The notes under the pieces were generated by a model. That model searched no databases and was not told the DNA's origin. It worked only from the letters and a program-made list of their open reading frames with translations. This document shows, piece after piece, positions 47,028-56,345 of a stretch of DNA of 64,000 bases. Position 1 is the stretch's first letter. Every line of letters starts with the position of its first letter. Source of the stretch: Paenibacillus prosopidis (GTDB lineage: Bacteria; Bacillota; Bacilli; Paenibacillales; Paenibacillaceae); assembly GCF_003337375.1 (NCBI RefSeq), contig NZ_QPJD01000006.1, positions 229,261 to 293,260 on the forward strand. The letters run 5' to 3'. A program made the translations under genes and the position numbers.

Positions 47028-50000
47028 ATGATATTAAGAAGATGGAAACCAACGCTTATTGCTTTTCTTGCCATATTGTTATCTTTTAGTGGTTTCGCAA
47101 CTATTGTTGCTCCCAATCAGGCAGTAGCCGCAGTTCAGACAACGCTTTATGCTTCACCGACCGGAAGCGGCACTGTTTGCCGTCAGGCTTCGCCATGTTC
47201 CCTTGAAGGAGCTAGAGATCAAGCCCGCACTATAAATGGTAATATGACTGGAGATATTATCATTAGATTGTTGGATGGAACTTATACATTATCTTCTACG
47301 TTTCAGTTAACGGAAAGCGAGACTGTACATGATTCGGGAACGAACGGCTACAATGTAATCTATCAAGCGGATCCCGGTTCACATCCTGTCATCAGCGGAG
47401 GCCAGCAAATTACAGGTTGGACGCAATATGACAGCGTGAAAAACATATATCGGGCTAATGTGGGAACTTCACTCAATACCCGGCAGCTTTATGTAAACGG
47501 CGTACGCGCGACCCGCGCCAGAGGCGCCTTGAATCCGCCAGGCTGGTCGGTAATGAGCAACGGCTTTTTCGCCCCTGATTCAACAATGGCCAGCTGGGGC
47601 AACCAAAGTAATATTGAAGTTGTTTCCAATGTAGCATGGAGAAGCTATCGTTGCGGCGTTTCCTCCATTTCCGGGACTTCTGTTACGATGCAGCACCCGT
47701 GCTGGGCCAATGGCAAATCTTTTGGTTCTAACAAAATGGGGAATCCGGCGTGGATTGAGAATGCCTATGAATTGCTCGATTCGGAAGGCGAATGGTATCT
47801 GGATCGTACTGCCGGCTATCTCTACTACAAGCCTCTTGCGAATGAAAACATATCGACGGCTACAGTCGTAGCGCCGGTTTTGGAAAAGCTTGTAAACGCA
47901 GCAGGAACCTATGCTACTCCGTTGCATAACGTGCAATTTTACGGCATCACCTTCGCCTATGCGACTTGGTTGCGAACAAGTACCGGGGAAGGTTATATAC
48001 CCGGGCAGTCAGGCGAGCTGCGCTTCGGAACTCAAGGCGGATCAGGAAACGAAATCAAAACGCCAAGCAATGTCACATTCTCGGCTGTTAAAAATGTGAG
48101 GTTGGAACGCAACACATTTGCTCATTTGGGTGCAGCGGCGATGAGTTTCGAATACGGGTGTCAAAACAACACCGTTATCGGAAACGTCTTTCAGGATATT
48201 TCGTCATCTGCTATCTGGATGGGTGACCCCTTTGATCAAGGGCATAACGTAAGCGCCTTCTACAATAATAACGATAGTGCAATCACTTATAGTGGAAGCT
48301 TCTCTAGTTCTTACAATTATAATTCTTCCAATTACCAGGGTGATGTCCGACAAACCCAAAATAATAACGATTACTTTGAGTTTACCTTTACGGGCTCCGG
48401 CGTCAATTATTACGGCACTTCAGATACGACTACAGGCACCCAAGATGTGTACATTGACGGAACATTTCAACAGACGATCGATGGTTATTATGCCAACGGC
48501 AGCCTTGTTAAACTCCTCTACACTAATCCAGGGCTGTCGTATGGCCAACATACGATAAAAGTCGTTAAGACGGGCGGGAGCTGGATGAGGCTTGATATGT
48601 TAGGTGTTTACGCGGAAGCGGATCCGACTGTCAAAACCATTAAAAACAATACGATAAAGAATAACTATATCGCGCAGGCCGGTGTGGAGTATATGGATGC
48701 ACCGGGTATCAATGTGCTCTTTACGGATGGCACCAACATTTCCCATAATGAAATCACAGACGTTCCATATGACGGGATTTCAATAGGCTGGGGTTGGGGA
48801 GTGCCTGATCCTGGATCAACAAATTTTGGCTGGACAACGCCTTCAGTGGCCCAGAATAATACCGTTCAATACAATTATATACACGACGTGATGAATGTTC
48901 TACATGATGGCGGCGGAGTCTATACCTTAAGCTCACAACCGAACTCCTCCATCAATAACAACTATTTTCGTGATGATTTCGCGCCAGCCGGAGCAATCTA
49001 TCTGGACGAACAAACTCAAGGTTTTAACGTAAACAATAATCTGGTTGCTAACATTGGAAATAACGTGAATTGGTTGTATGTTCAAAACTATCACCCCAAC
49101 AGTGTATCAAGAAATAATACAATATATTCCAATTATGGGAGTTCAGTGAAAAAAACTGGTGATTGGACTAAGAATACGTACAATAGCGATAACCAAGATG
49201 GCTTAACTTCCAATGATGTATTTCCGTTGCAGCCGTACAACATTGCGCTAAATTCCGGAATTGAGGACTCCTATCGGGATATTATACCGCAGTCCAACTT
49301 CTCATTGCCGGATTACCTGCTGCTTGCTAGTGTATACGTGGATACCAATGCGTTAACGATACCGATCCGCAGCGCTGGCGATGCGACTAAAACGGTATGG
49401 TTGGCTCCTTCAGGCACGACTACCTTCGCGGAAGGCAACACGATGACCAAGGCAGGCGGTACGGCGACCTCGATCTCTGTACCGAAAGCTGCCGGAGATT
49501 ATAAGCTTTATGTTGTGGACGCACTTGGGAATCGTTCCGCAGAGTCCAGATTCCTTGTTAGACAGCAATGGAATTATGTGGACGACAAGAATGCCAGTGT
49601 CACCTATAGTCCCGCATGGGGCAACTGGAACGATTCACGGGATTACAATGGTTCTGAATCGTTTATCAATAGCGCCAATAGCTATGCGGAATATACGTTT
49701 AACGGAACGGGCGTTCGATATCTGAGCATGACACAAGCCAACATGGGAAAAGTAGATGTCTATATCGATGGCGTTCTTGCACAGGCCGATATTGATGCTT
49801 ATGCGCTAAACATGACGAAACAAGTTCTTCTGTATCAAAACACCAATCTTCTGAATGGGTCTCACACCATTAAGGTCGTTTGCAAGGGAACCAAAAATGC
49901 TGCTTCAAGCGATACAGTCTGTGCTTTGGATGCGTTCGCTTCTATATCAGCTCCAGACCAAACCGCTTATTACAAGCTTGTGAATAAAAATAGCGGCAAG

Positions 50001-51671
50001 GTAATGAGTGTAAACGGGAGTTCCATGGATTCCGGCGCGAATATTATTCAATCGAATGACATCAGTGGCTTCAATCAGCACTGGCAAATTGTCAAAACAG
50101 CAAGCGGCGACTACAAAATCATAAATAAAAATAGCGGCAAAGTGCTCGATATATCTGGGGGTTCCACTTCCACTGGCGCGAATCTTGTTCAGTGGGACGA
50201 TACCAATGCCTCCAGTCAACACTGGCAACTCATCGATGTCGGAACCGGAAATGGTTATTTCAAGATCAAGAACACGAATAGCACCTACTTGGCCGATGTT
50301 ACCGGCTCTTCAACGACAGCTGGCGCACAGATCATCCAATCTAGCGATACTGGCGTCAATAGTCAGCAATGGCAGCTTGTTAAAGTGGATTTCGGAAACA
50401 AAGGCGATACCTTGTTGAAGGCGCAACTGCAATTTGACGAGCCATACGGAACGACGGCTATTGATACGACTGGCAATGGCTGGCACAGTACATTGGTTGG
50501 CGGCGCAAATCGGGTGGCAGGCGAAAGCGGCAGCGCTGTGGATCTGAGCGGAACGAATCAATATGTCGCTCTTCCATCTGGCGTCGTTTCCAACAATGAT
50601 ACCATCACAATAGCAGCTTGGGTGAATCTGGATACGGTGAGCAACTGGACGCGGATCTTCGATTTCGGTTCCGGATCGGCTACCAATATGTTCCTCACGC
50701 CGAAAAATGGAGCGAACAGCAAAATCCGTTTTGGGATCAAGAACAACGGCTCGGCTGAACAAATCATTGACGGGCAAGCAGCGCTCCCGACAGGCGGCTG
50801 GCATCATGTAGCGGTCACGCTTAACGGTTCGACAGGCATCCTCTACGTAGACGGCGCTCAAGTAGGCAGCAATACCGGGATGACGCTTAAACCGTCCACT
50901 CTGGGAGCTACCTCGCAAAACTGGATCGGGCGCTCCCAATACGCTTCTGATCCTTATCTCGACGGACGGGTCGACGACTTCCGGATATATAATCGCGCTC
51001 TAACCGCTACGGAAGTCACGCATGTCATGAACGGGCAAACGAAGTTGCCGATTGCAGAGCTTCCGTTTAACGAAACAAGTGGAACGACGGCAAACGATGT
51101 GTCCGGCAAAGGCTGGAACGGCACATTGATGGGCGGCACCACTTGGGCGACCGGCAACAGCGGCAACGCTGTGGATCTGGACGGAACGAACAGCTATGTC
51201 GCCCTGCCGGCAGGCGTTGTTTCCGGTGCTGCCACGGCCACAGTAACTGCCTGGGTGTATCAGGATACCGTGAGCACCTGGTCGAGGATCTTCGATTTGG
51301 GTACCGGAGGGAACACCTATATGTTCCTGACGCCGAAAGCTGGGGGAACCAACAAGATCCGCTTTGCTATCAAACTGAACGGTTCGAGCGAGCAAATCAT
51401 CAATGGGACAGCGGCTCTGCCAACGGGCGGCTGGCATCATGTGGCGGTTACTCTGAACGGTTCGACGGGTACGCTATACGTCGATGGCCAGATAGTAGGC
51501 AGCAATAGCGGTATGACCATTAAACCATCCGACCTTGGCGTCACCACACAGAATTGGATCGGCCGCTCCCAATTCCCTGACCCCTATCTTAACGGGCGGG
51601 TTGATGACTTCCGCATTTATGATCGTGCTTTATCCGCTCCGGAAGTATTGGGAGTTATGAACGGGGGGTAA
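47028..51671 (+). CDS. secreted right-handed beta-helix enzyme (GH141-like) with RICIN and two LamG modules
   Basis: About 1547 residues. ATG 47028 follows TATGGAGG and opens a signal peptide ending in AVAA; 24 extra codons upstream cover the cre box. The N-terminal region (40-407) with LYASPTGSG, LLDGTYTLSSTFQL and VISGGQQITGW matches GH141-type beta-helix glycosidases. A jelly-roll insert (408-527) interrupts the helix, which resumes (530-737) with AAGVEYMDAPGI-like coils. A second, related jelly-roll (848-974), a ricin-B-type trefoil (980-1119) and two LamG domains (1130-1337, 1340-1546) follow. GH141 has been linked to fucosidase and xylanase activity; the true substrate is unknown. It heads the 51809 and 53339 GH43-type genes. 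Confidence 0.8.
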   Translation: MILRRWKPTLIAFLAILLSFSGFATIVAPNQAVAAVQTTLYASPTGSGTVCRQASPCSLEGARDQARTINGNMTGDIIIRLLDGTYTLSSTFQLTESETVHDSGTNGYNVIYQADPGSHPVISGGQQITGWTQYDSVKNIYRANVGTSLNTRQLYVNGVRATRARGALNPPGWSVMSNGFFAPDSTMASWGNQSNIEVVSNVAWRSYRCGVSSISGTSVTMQHPCWANGKSFGSNKMGNPAWIENAYELLDSEGEWYLDRTAGYLYYKPLANENISTATVVAPVLEKLVNAAGTYATPLHNVQFYGITFAYATWLRTSTGEGYIPGQSGELRFGTQGGSGNEIKTPSNVTFSAVKNVRLERNTFAHLGAAAMSFEYGCQNNTVIGNVFQDISSSAIWMGDPFDQGHNVSAFYNNNDSAITYSGSFSSSYNYNSSNYQGDVRQTQNNNDYFEFTFTGSGVNYYGTSDTTTGTQDVYIDGTFQQTIDGYYANGSLVKLLYTNPGLSYGQHTIKVVKTGGSWMRLDMLGVYAEADPTVKTIKNNTIKNNYIAQAGVEYMDAPGINVLFTDGTNISHNEITDVPYDGISIGWGWGVPDPGSTNFGWTTPSVAQNNTVQYNYIHDVMNVLHDGGGVYTLSSQPNSSINNNYFRDDFAPAGAIYLDEQTQGFNVNNNLVANIGNNVNWLYVQNYHPNSVSRNNTIYSNYGSSVKKTGDWTKNTYNSDNQDGLTSNDVFPLQPYNIALNSGIEDSYRDIIPQSNFSLPDYLLLASVYVDTNALTIPIRSAGDATKTVWLAPSGTTTFAEGNTMTKAGGTATSISVPKAAGDYKLYVVDALGNRSAESRFLVRQQWNYVDDKNASVTYSPAWGNWNDSRDYNGSESFINSANSYAEYTFNGTGVRYLSMTQANMGKVDVYIDGVLAQADIDAYALNMTKQVLLYQNTNLLNGSHTIKVVCKGTKNAASSDTVCALDAFASISAPDQTAYYKLVNKNSGKVMSVNGSSMDSGANIIQSNDISGFNQHWQIVKTASGDYKIINKNSGKVLDISGGSTSTGANLVQWDDTNASSQHWQLIDVGTGNGYFKIKNTNSTYLADVTGSSTTAGAQIIQSSDTGVNSQQWQLVKVDFGNKGDTLLKAQLQFDEPYGTTAIDTTGNGWHSTLVGGANRVAGESGSAVDLSGTNQYVALPSGVVSNNDTITIAAWVNLDTVSNWTRIFDFGSGSATNMFLTPKNGANSKIRFGIKNNGSAEQIIDGQAALPTGGWHHVAVTLNGSTGILYVDGAQVGSNTGMTLKPSTLGATSQNWIGRSQYASDPYLDGRVDDFRIYNRALTATEVTHVMNGQTKLPIAELPFNETSGTTANDVSGKGWNGTLMGGTTWATGNSGNAVDLDGTNSYVALPAGVVSGAATATVTAWVYQDTVSTWSRIFDLGTGGNTYMFLTPKAGGTNKIRFAIKLNGSSEQIINGTAALPTGGWHHVAVTLNGSTGTLYVDGQIVGSNSGMTIKPSDLGVTTQNWIGRSQFPDPYLNGRVDDFRIYDRALSAPEVLGVMNGG
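50415..51665 (+). repeat. two LamG repeats near-identical to those at 21613-23785
   Basis: Units at 50415-51040 and 51045-51665 share motifs NWTRIFDFG, TGGWHHVAVTLNGSTG and GRVDDFRIY with the three units about 28 kb upstream. Unit 1 is closer to the 19634-gene units than to its own neighbour, unit 2, in the first half. Confidence 0.8.
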
Positions 51672-51748
51672 CCGATTATTCCGAATGGAAGTCGGTTGAA
51701 GAAATCCAATTAGCCATGTAGATTATTTGAAGTAATTATTCATACGGA

Positions 51749-51788
51749 GTCAGTTGCTGTCAGAGCAACTGGCTCATTAAGATTTTTT
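51749..51788 (+). terminator. hairpin after the beta-helix gene
   Basis: GTCAGTTGCT (51749-51758) pairs with AGCAACTGGC (51764-51773) with one G-U, followed after nine bases by six T. It lies just before the ribosome site of the next gene and may attenuate read-through. Confidence 0.6.
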
Positions 51789-51808
51789 AATAAGACTGGA
51801 GGCTCACC

Positions 51809-53233
51809 ATGTCACTAATTCAAGGGATTCACACTATTTTTGCAGGCGACTATCCGGATCCATCCATTGTTAGAGTCGGCCGTCACTATTATATGACGCA
51901 TTCTTCATTCCACTATACCCCGGGGCTGCTCGTGTGGCATTCCCATAATCTGATCGATTGGGAGCCAATCGGTCACGCGATTCTTGAGCATGTGGGCGGA
52001 TCGATTATGGCACCGGATTTGATCTATCATAAGGGACTATTTTATATCTATTTTCCAGCCGGCGGAACCAATTGGGTCGTAACAGCAGAATCCCCCGAAG
52101 GGCCATGGAGCAAACCGATCGACTTGAAGGTTGGCTATATCGACCCGGGACATGCGGAAGATCAAGAAGGGAATCGTTTTCTATTTTTGTCCTCAGGATA
52201 TGTGGTCAAGTTATCAAAGGATGGCCTATCTACCGTAGGAGATTTAAGGAAGGTATACGACGGTTGGAGATATCCCAAGGAATGGATGACGGAAGGTTTT
52301 TATCTGGAATCTCCAAAGCTTACGTTTAAGGATGGATATTACTATAAAACTAGCGCGCAAGGGGGGACTGCCGGACCTGCGACCAGCCACATGATCGTCT
52401 CCGCCCGCGCCAGGTCGCTGGAAGGGCCATGGGATAATTCTCCATATAATCCGATTGTGCGCACGAAGGACCGCAGCGAAACCTGGTGGTCCAAGGGTCA
52501 CGGGACGCTGGTTGATACGCCCGAAGGGAATTGGTTTGTCGTGTATCATGCTTATGAAAAAGATTATTATACCCTCGGCAGGCAGACGCTGATCGAACCG
52601 ATTCAATGGACAGCCGATGGCTGGTACACCTCGGTTGATGCCGAAGGCGGAGCAGTTCCTGAGGTTACTGTAACTGCACAGCCTTCGGATGGAGCTTTGG
52701 TGCTTGCGGATTCCGGACGATTGGGGCTTCACTGGCATTTCTTCGGAGGGGAACGTCTTGGTGATTATAGAATAGAAGATAATCGACTGGTACTAAAAGC
52801 AGACTCCAAGAAACACGCAGAACCGCTGTTGTGTATTCCTATGCATCATGCTTATACAGCCGAAGTTTCCGTTACGGTGGAAGGCGAGGCAGAAGGCACG
52901 CTTGGCTTGTTCTATAAACCGGGTTTTCACTTTGGTATCGGCTTTGACGGCAAGGAGGCGTTTGCTTTCCGAAATGATTATTCGACTGAACATATGCCAT
53001 TGTCCGGAGAATCCGTAACGCTCCGAATCGTTAATGATCATCATGAGGTAAGCCTGTACTTCCGTGACTTGAAAGGACAGTGGACCAAACTGGACCATGG
53101 TTTCGAAATGTCGGGCTTCCATCACAATGTATTGGGTGATTTTCTAAGTCTCCGCATTGCGTTGAACGCAACCGGCGTAGGAAATATCAAATTCAGCGGA
53201 TTCTCCTATCGGGCTGGTTTTTCGATGGCTTGA
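51809..53233 (+). CDS. glycoside hydrolase family 43 (xylosidase/arabinofuranosidase type)
   Basis: 474 residues, no signal peptide. The propeller opens with FAGDYPDPSIVR (catalytic base Asp) and carries a probable acid Glu in YLESPKLTF; a C-terminal beta-sandwich (about 310-474) is typical of GH43 xylosidases. ATG 51809 follows TGGAGG. A decayed relative with the same N-terminus, MS-IQGI-TI-AGDYPDP, lies at 54699. It would process pentose-containing oligosaccharides in the cytoplasm together with 53339. Confidence 0.9.
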   Translation: MSLIQGIHTIFAGDYPDPSIVRVGRHYYMTHSSFHYTPGLLVWHSHNLIDWEPIGHAILEHVGGSIMAPDLIYHKGLFYIYFPAGGTNWVVTAESPEGPWSKPIDLKVGYIDPGHAEDQEGNRFLFLSSGYVVKLSKDGLSTVGDLRKVYDGWRYPKEWMTEGFYLESPKLTFKDGYYYKTSAQGGTAGPATSHMIVSARARSLEGPWDNSPYNPIVRTKDRSETWWSKGHGTLVDTPEGNWFVVYHAYEKDYYTLGRQTLIEPIQWTADGWYTSVDAEGGAVPEVTVTAQPSDGALVLADSGRLGLHWHFFGGERLGDYRIEDNRLVLKADSKKHAEPLLCIPMHHAYTAEVSVTVEGEAEGTLGLFYKPGFHFGIGFDGKEAFAFRNDYSTEHMPLSGESVTLRIVNDHHEVSLYFRDLKGQWTKLDHGFEMSGFHHNVLGDFLSLRIALNATGVGNIKFSGFSYRAGFSMA

Positions 53234-53338
53234 AAATGGGTAACGGAGAGTTAATCTTACGACCGGAGCAAGGGAACTTTGTCATTAATGAATACGCTCG
53301 GGGAGTCAGCTTCCATAAGATCGAGGAGGATAAATGAA

Positions 53339-54664
53339 ATGAATGAAATTCTGACAGGTGACGGAAAACAAGCCAATCCATCCTGCGGTTATATTATGGG
53401 CTACTTTACCGAGTCGCCGGAACGGCTTGCGAATGCTTTCGCGCTGCATCTCGCATCGAGTCGTGATGGAAGAAATTGGAGACCGCTTCATGCCGGCCAG
53501 CCTGTCTTGGTACCCGAGATAGGCGAATGCGGGATGAGAGATCCATTTATTTTTAGGAAGCAAGACGGCCAATATATCGTGGTCGCGACGAATATGTGGA
53601 ACAGTGAATCGATTATGTGCTACGAGTCGCCGGATCTGATTTACTTTGAAGCGGGCAGGCTGCTTCGTTTGAACAGTTCGGGCATGCATGCCTGGGCGCC
53701 CGAGATCATATACGATCCCGAACGACAGCAGTATGCGATCTTTTGGTCTGGGAACACGGAGCGCAATCGGATTTACGTAAACTATACACAGGATTTCCTG
53801 AGCGTAACGGAAGCAGAGGTATTCTTTGATCCGGGATACGATGTTATTGACGCCTCGATCATACCTCATGGAGATATGTATTTTTTATATTTCAAGGACG
53901 AACGTAATCCCGACGAAGCTCCCTTTGAAGGGAAGAGGATCAAAGGAGCTGTCGCTTCATCACTACAACCAGGGAGCTTTAACAAGGCGGTGTATACACG
54001 GCCCATTGGGGAACCTATGATTGAGGGACCGTTTGTGATCAGGTCACTGGATGAAGACAAATGGTACTTATACGGAGATTGTTATACGCCCATCAATGCC
54101 AAATTTTTTGTGTGGGAAACCTCCGAATTGAATAGTGGGAATTGGCAGCCGATGGACCGGCGTAACTATCAACTGCCACCGAATGCCAAGCATGTTTCCA
54201 TTCTGAGTGTAAATGAAGCTGAGTGGAGCAGGCTGATTCAGACTTACGAGCCGCCTTTCTGGTTCAGGATCAGATCCTATGCGCTGCCTGATTATTATTT
54301 GAGGGCGGACGATTCATTCGCAAAGCTTGCGCCAATCCCGTTCGACCCGTATACTTCCTCGCTTTGGAAGGTAACTCGCGGCTTAGCGTCGCCGGATGGT
54401 GTAAGCATTGAGTCCGTTCATCAACCAGGCTTCTACTTGAGGAGTAGCCAGTTTGTGCTGCGATTAAGCAAGCTGGAGGATTCCGACAACTTTCGGGAGG
54501 AGTGCACTTTTATGCGCATGGAAGGGTTAAGTGACCCATCATGGTCATCTTTATGTTCGTTTTCGTATCCGGACATGTACTTGATCGTGGATGGTGCATA
54601 TATTCGGATATCCATCATAGAGTGTGAACGGGACAAGGCCTACGCGACCTTTCAGTTAGGATAG
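53339..54664 (+). CDS. GH43-like propeller with C-terminal AbfB-like (CBM42) trefoil
   Basis: About 441 residues, no signal peptide. ATG 53339 follows GAGGAGG (53322-53328); an ATG at 53334 reads straight into a stop. The propeller (about 15-300) shows GMRDPFI, WAPEI, VIDASI and MIEGPFV, matching the three acidic residues of the GH43 fold. The C-terminus (about 310-441) resembles an arabinose-binding AbfB trefoil, with SYALPDYYLRAD and SVHQPGFYLRSS. The combination suggests activity on arabinose-substituted glycans, although an intracellular arabinan-binding domain is unexpected. Confidence 0.8.
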   Translation: MNEILTGDGKQANPSCGYIMGYFTESPERLANAFALHLASSRDGRNWRPLHAGQPVLVPEIGECGMRDPFIFRKQDGQYIVVATNMWNSESIMCYESPDLIYFEAGRLLRLNSSGMHAWAPEIIYDPERQQYAIFWSGNTERNRIYVNYTQDFLSVTEAEVFFDPGYDVIDASIIPHGDMYFLYFKDERNPDEAPFEGKRIKGAVASSLQPGSFNKAVYTRPIGEPMIEGPFVIRSLDEDKWYLYGDCYTPINAKFFVWETSELNSGNWQPMDRRNYQLPPNAKHVSILSVNEAEWSRLIQTYEPPFWFRIRSYALPDYYLRADDSFAKLAPIPFDPYTSSLWKVTRGLASPDGVSIESVHQPGFYLRSSQFVLRLSKLEDSDNFREECTFMRMEGLSDPSWSSLCSFSYPDMYLIVDGAYIRISIIECERDKAYATFQLG

Positions 54665-54698
54665 CAGAACTACATTATCAAATCATTGGAGGCCTACG

Positions 54699-54853
54699 AT
54701 GTCTATAATTCAAGGTATTACCACTATTTTGGCAGGCGACTATCCGGATCCTCCCCGGCGGTGCTGCACGATCAGCCTTTTGATTATGATTTGAAGCCTG
54801 CACCTCAGATATCTCCGGACATGACCTATGTCCATCATCAAACATTCATCTAA
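54699..54853 (+). pseudogene. GH43 gene remnant: N-terminal stump fused to an unrelated C-terminal stump
   Basis: ATG 54699 keeps a good ATTGGAGG site and encodes MSIIQGITTILAGDYPDP, homologous to the start of the 51809 product. Immediately after the DPD-like motif the sequence jumps to another reading frame that ends AVLHDQPFDYDLKPAPQISP... before TAA at 54851. The bulk of the gene has been deleted and the join is out of frame. It lies between the 53339 gene and the next operon. Confidence 0.8.
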
Positions 54854-54899
54854 ACCGTTTCCTATTGGTTAACTCCGATGTGGAAGCGGTTTTCTTTTT
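54852..54899 (+). terminator. intrinsic terminator
   Basis: AAACCGTTTCC (54852-54862) pairs with GGAAGCGGTTT (54882-54892) with one G-U wobble and is followed by a T-rich tract. It ends the 47028-54664 gene group. Confidence 0.8.
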
Positions 54900-54921
54900 A
54901 CTCGTAACCTGGATTGAGAAA

Positions 54922-54952
54922 AGCCCCTTCTGTGCTATTCGCAGAAGGGGCT
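54922..54952 (+). repeat. hairpin repeat copy 2 (copy 1 at 44394-44424)
   Basis: The hairpin differs from copy 1 by one base in the left arm (now a G-U pair). Similarity extends over 54908-54987, including ATAGTTTTCGGTGCTT. The two copies bracket the AraC/beta-helix/GH43 block. Confidence 0.75.
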
Positions 54953-54987
54953 ACCATTAATATATAGTTTTCGGTGCTTGCGTTATA

Positions 54988-55211
54988 CAGATGAGGCTGT
55001 CGATTAATTGTTGATAGTTTTAACGTAAACGTACACAAGCATAGAATGTATATGATTTTTCGACTACATTTTCAGAATCCGGGCTCAAATCGCGGTTTGT
55101 GTATGAAATATCGTATAGAATCGACTGTTTCGATGTGTGTGCCGCTAATTTTATATGATTTATCGCATACATTTTGTGGTCTCCCACGCTAAAAAAGAAT
55201 CAATAAGTAAT
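54988..55211 (+). other. intergenic region with three degenerate repeats
   Basis: No gene is visible. Three related stretches occur near 55048, 55098 and 55150: TATATGATTTTTCGACTACA, GTATGAAATATCGTATAGAA and TATATGATTTATCGCATACA. Their function is unknown. Confidence 0.45.
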
Positions 55212-55334
55212 GCCAACCCCTAATTTCTGAACAAATTCTTAAATTGCGTACTCGATTTTTACTCCAAACAGAACTTATCGCGAGAATAAGAAATTGTTAC
55301 TGTCTGGGGCGGATGATATTGTTATGCCGTAAGG
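55212..55334 (+). promoter_or_regulatory. 123-bp leader, copy 2 (copy 1 at 46801-46923)
   Basis: It matches copy 1 at 120 of 123 positions, including the TTGTTA/TATTGT boxes, and lies about 65 bp upstream of the first permease. The shorter upstream match also includes AAAAAAGAATCAAT. It strongly suggests that the importer is co-regulated with the 47028 enzyme gene. Confidence 0.75.
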
Positions 55335-55400
55335 AGGACGATACAGACAAATCAATAGTATCTATTAAGAATTACTAAATATGTGAAGGAGTATGAAGAA

Positions 55401-56321
55401 GTGATCAATAAAATTCTGGGCTCCAGAGAAAATAAAAAAACGATTCAATTAAGCATCCTTGCGCTGCCGGCCATTCTGGTTTTCTTCGTCTTCTCGTATA
55501 TCCCGATGACGGGAATCTTCATTGCATTTAAAGACATCAACTATGTAGATGGGATTTTTCACAGTCCGTGGATCGGCTTCGATAATTTTAAGTTTTTTTT
55601 CACTTCCAATGACGCATGGCTTGTCGTTAGAAATACGCTCGGATACAATATAGTCTTTATTGTGGTTGGGACTGCGCTTGCTGTCCTTTTCGCCATCCTG
55701 CTTAATGAAGTGATCAGCACAAGATTTCTGAAGGTTTATCAAACGATCTTTTTCTTTCCTTATTTCTTTTCGTGGATTATCGTGGCTTACATGGCTTACT
55801 CCTTAATTGGACCTCTTGGAGCTATCTCGAGTCTAATCAATAAAATGGGCTTCACGTCCTTTGATTTCTATACGACGACCTGGATTTGGCCCATCCTTCT
55901 GACGCTCATCCATATCTGGAAGGGGATCGGTTACGTCAGCATTATTTTCTATGCGGGCATAATGGGCATTTCCCAAGAGTATTTTGAAGCGGCGGCCATT
56001 GACGGGGCAACTAAGCTTCAAATGATTCGTAAAATCACGATTCCGTTATTGATTCCTTTAATTACCATTATGACTCTGTTATCGATAGGAAAAATATTTT
56101 ATTCGGATTTCGGATTGTTCTTCTTTGTGCCGCGTGAGATGGGCCAGCTTTTCCCGGTGACGCAGGTTATCGACACTTACGTTTACCGTATGCTGAAGGT
56201 TTCCGGAGATTTGGGAATGTCTTCGGCTGTCGGCTTGTTCCAATCTACGTTGGGATTTATCGTCGTCCTGCTGAGCAATTATGCCGTCCGAAAAGTCAAC
56301 GAAGAAAACAAACTATTCTAG
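55401..56321 (+). CDS. ABC sugar importer permease, LplB type
   Basis: About 306 residues, six predicted transmembrane helices, EAA loop QEYFEAAAIDGATKLQ. I choose GTG 55401 because AAGGAG (55386-55391) precedes it by 9 bases; GTG 55383 has no site. It is first in a permease-permease-binding protein operon under the duplicated leader. It is homologous to the 8755 permease but clearly diverged from it. Confidence 0.93.
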   Translation: MINKILGSRENKKTIQLSILALPAILVFFVFSYIPMTGIFIAFKDINYVDGIFHSPWIGFDNFKFFFTSNDAWLVVRNTLGYNIVFIVVGTALAVLFAILLNEVISTRFLKVYQTIFFFPYFFSWIIVAYMAYSLIGPLGAISSLINKMGFTSFDFYTTTWIWPILLTLIHIWKGIGYVSIIFYAGIMGISQEYFEAAAIDGATKLQMIRKITIPLLIPLITIMTLLSIGKIFYSDFGLFFFVPREMGQLFPVTQVIDTYVYRMLKVSGDLGMSSAVGLFQSTLGFIVVLLSNYAVRKVNEENKLF

Positions 56322-56345
56322 AAATCGCATGGAGGTGAGTACAGA

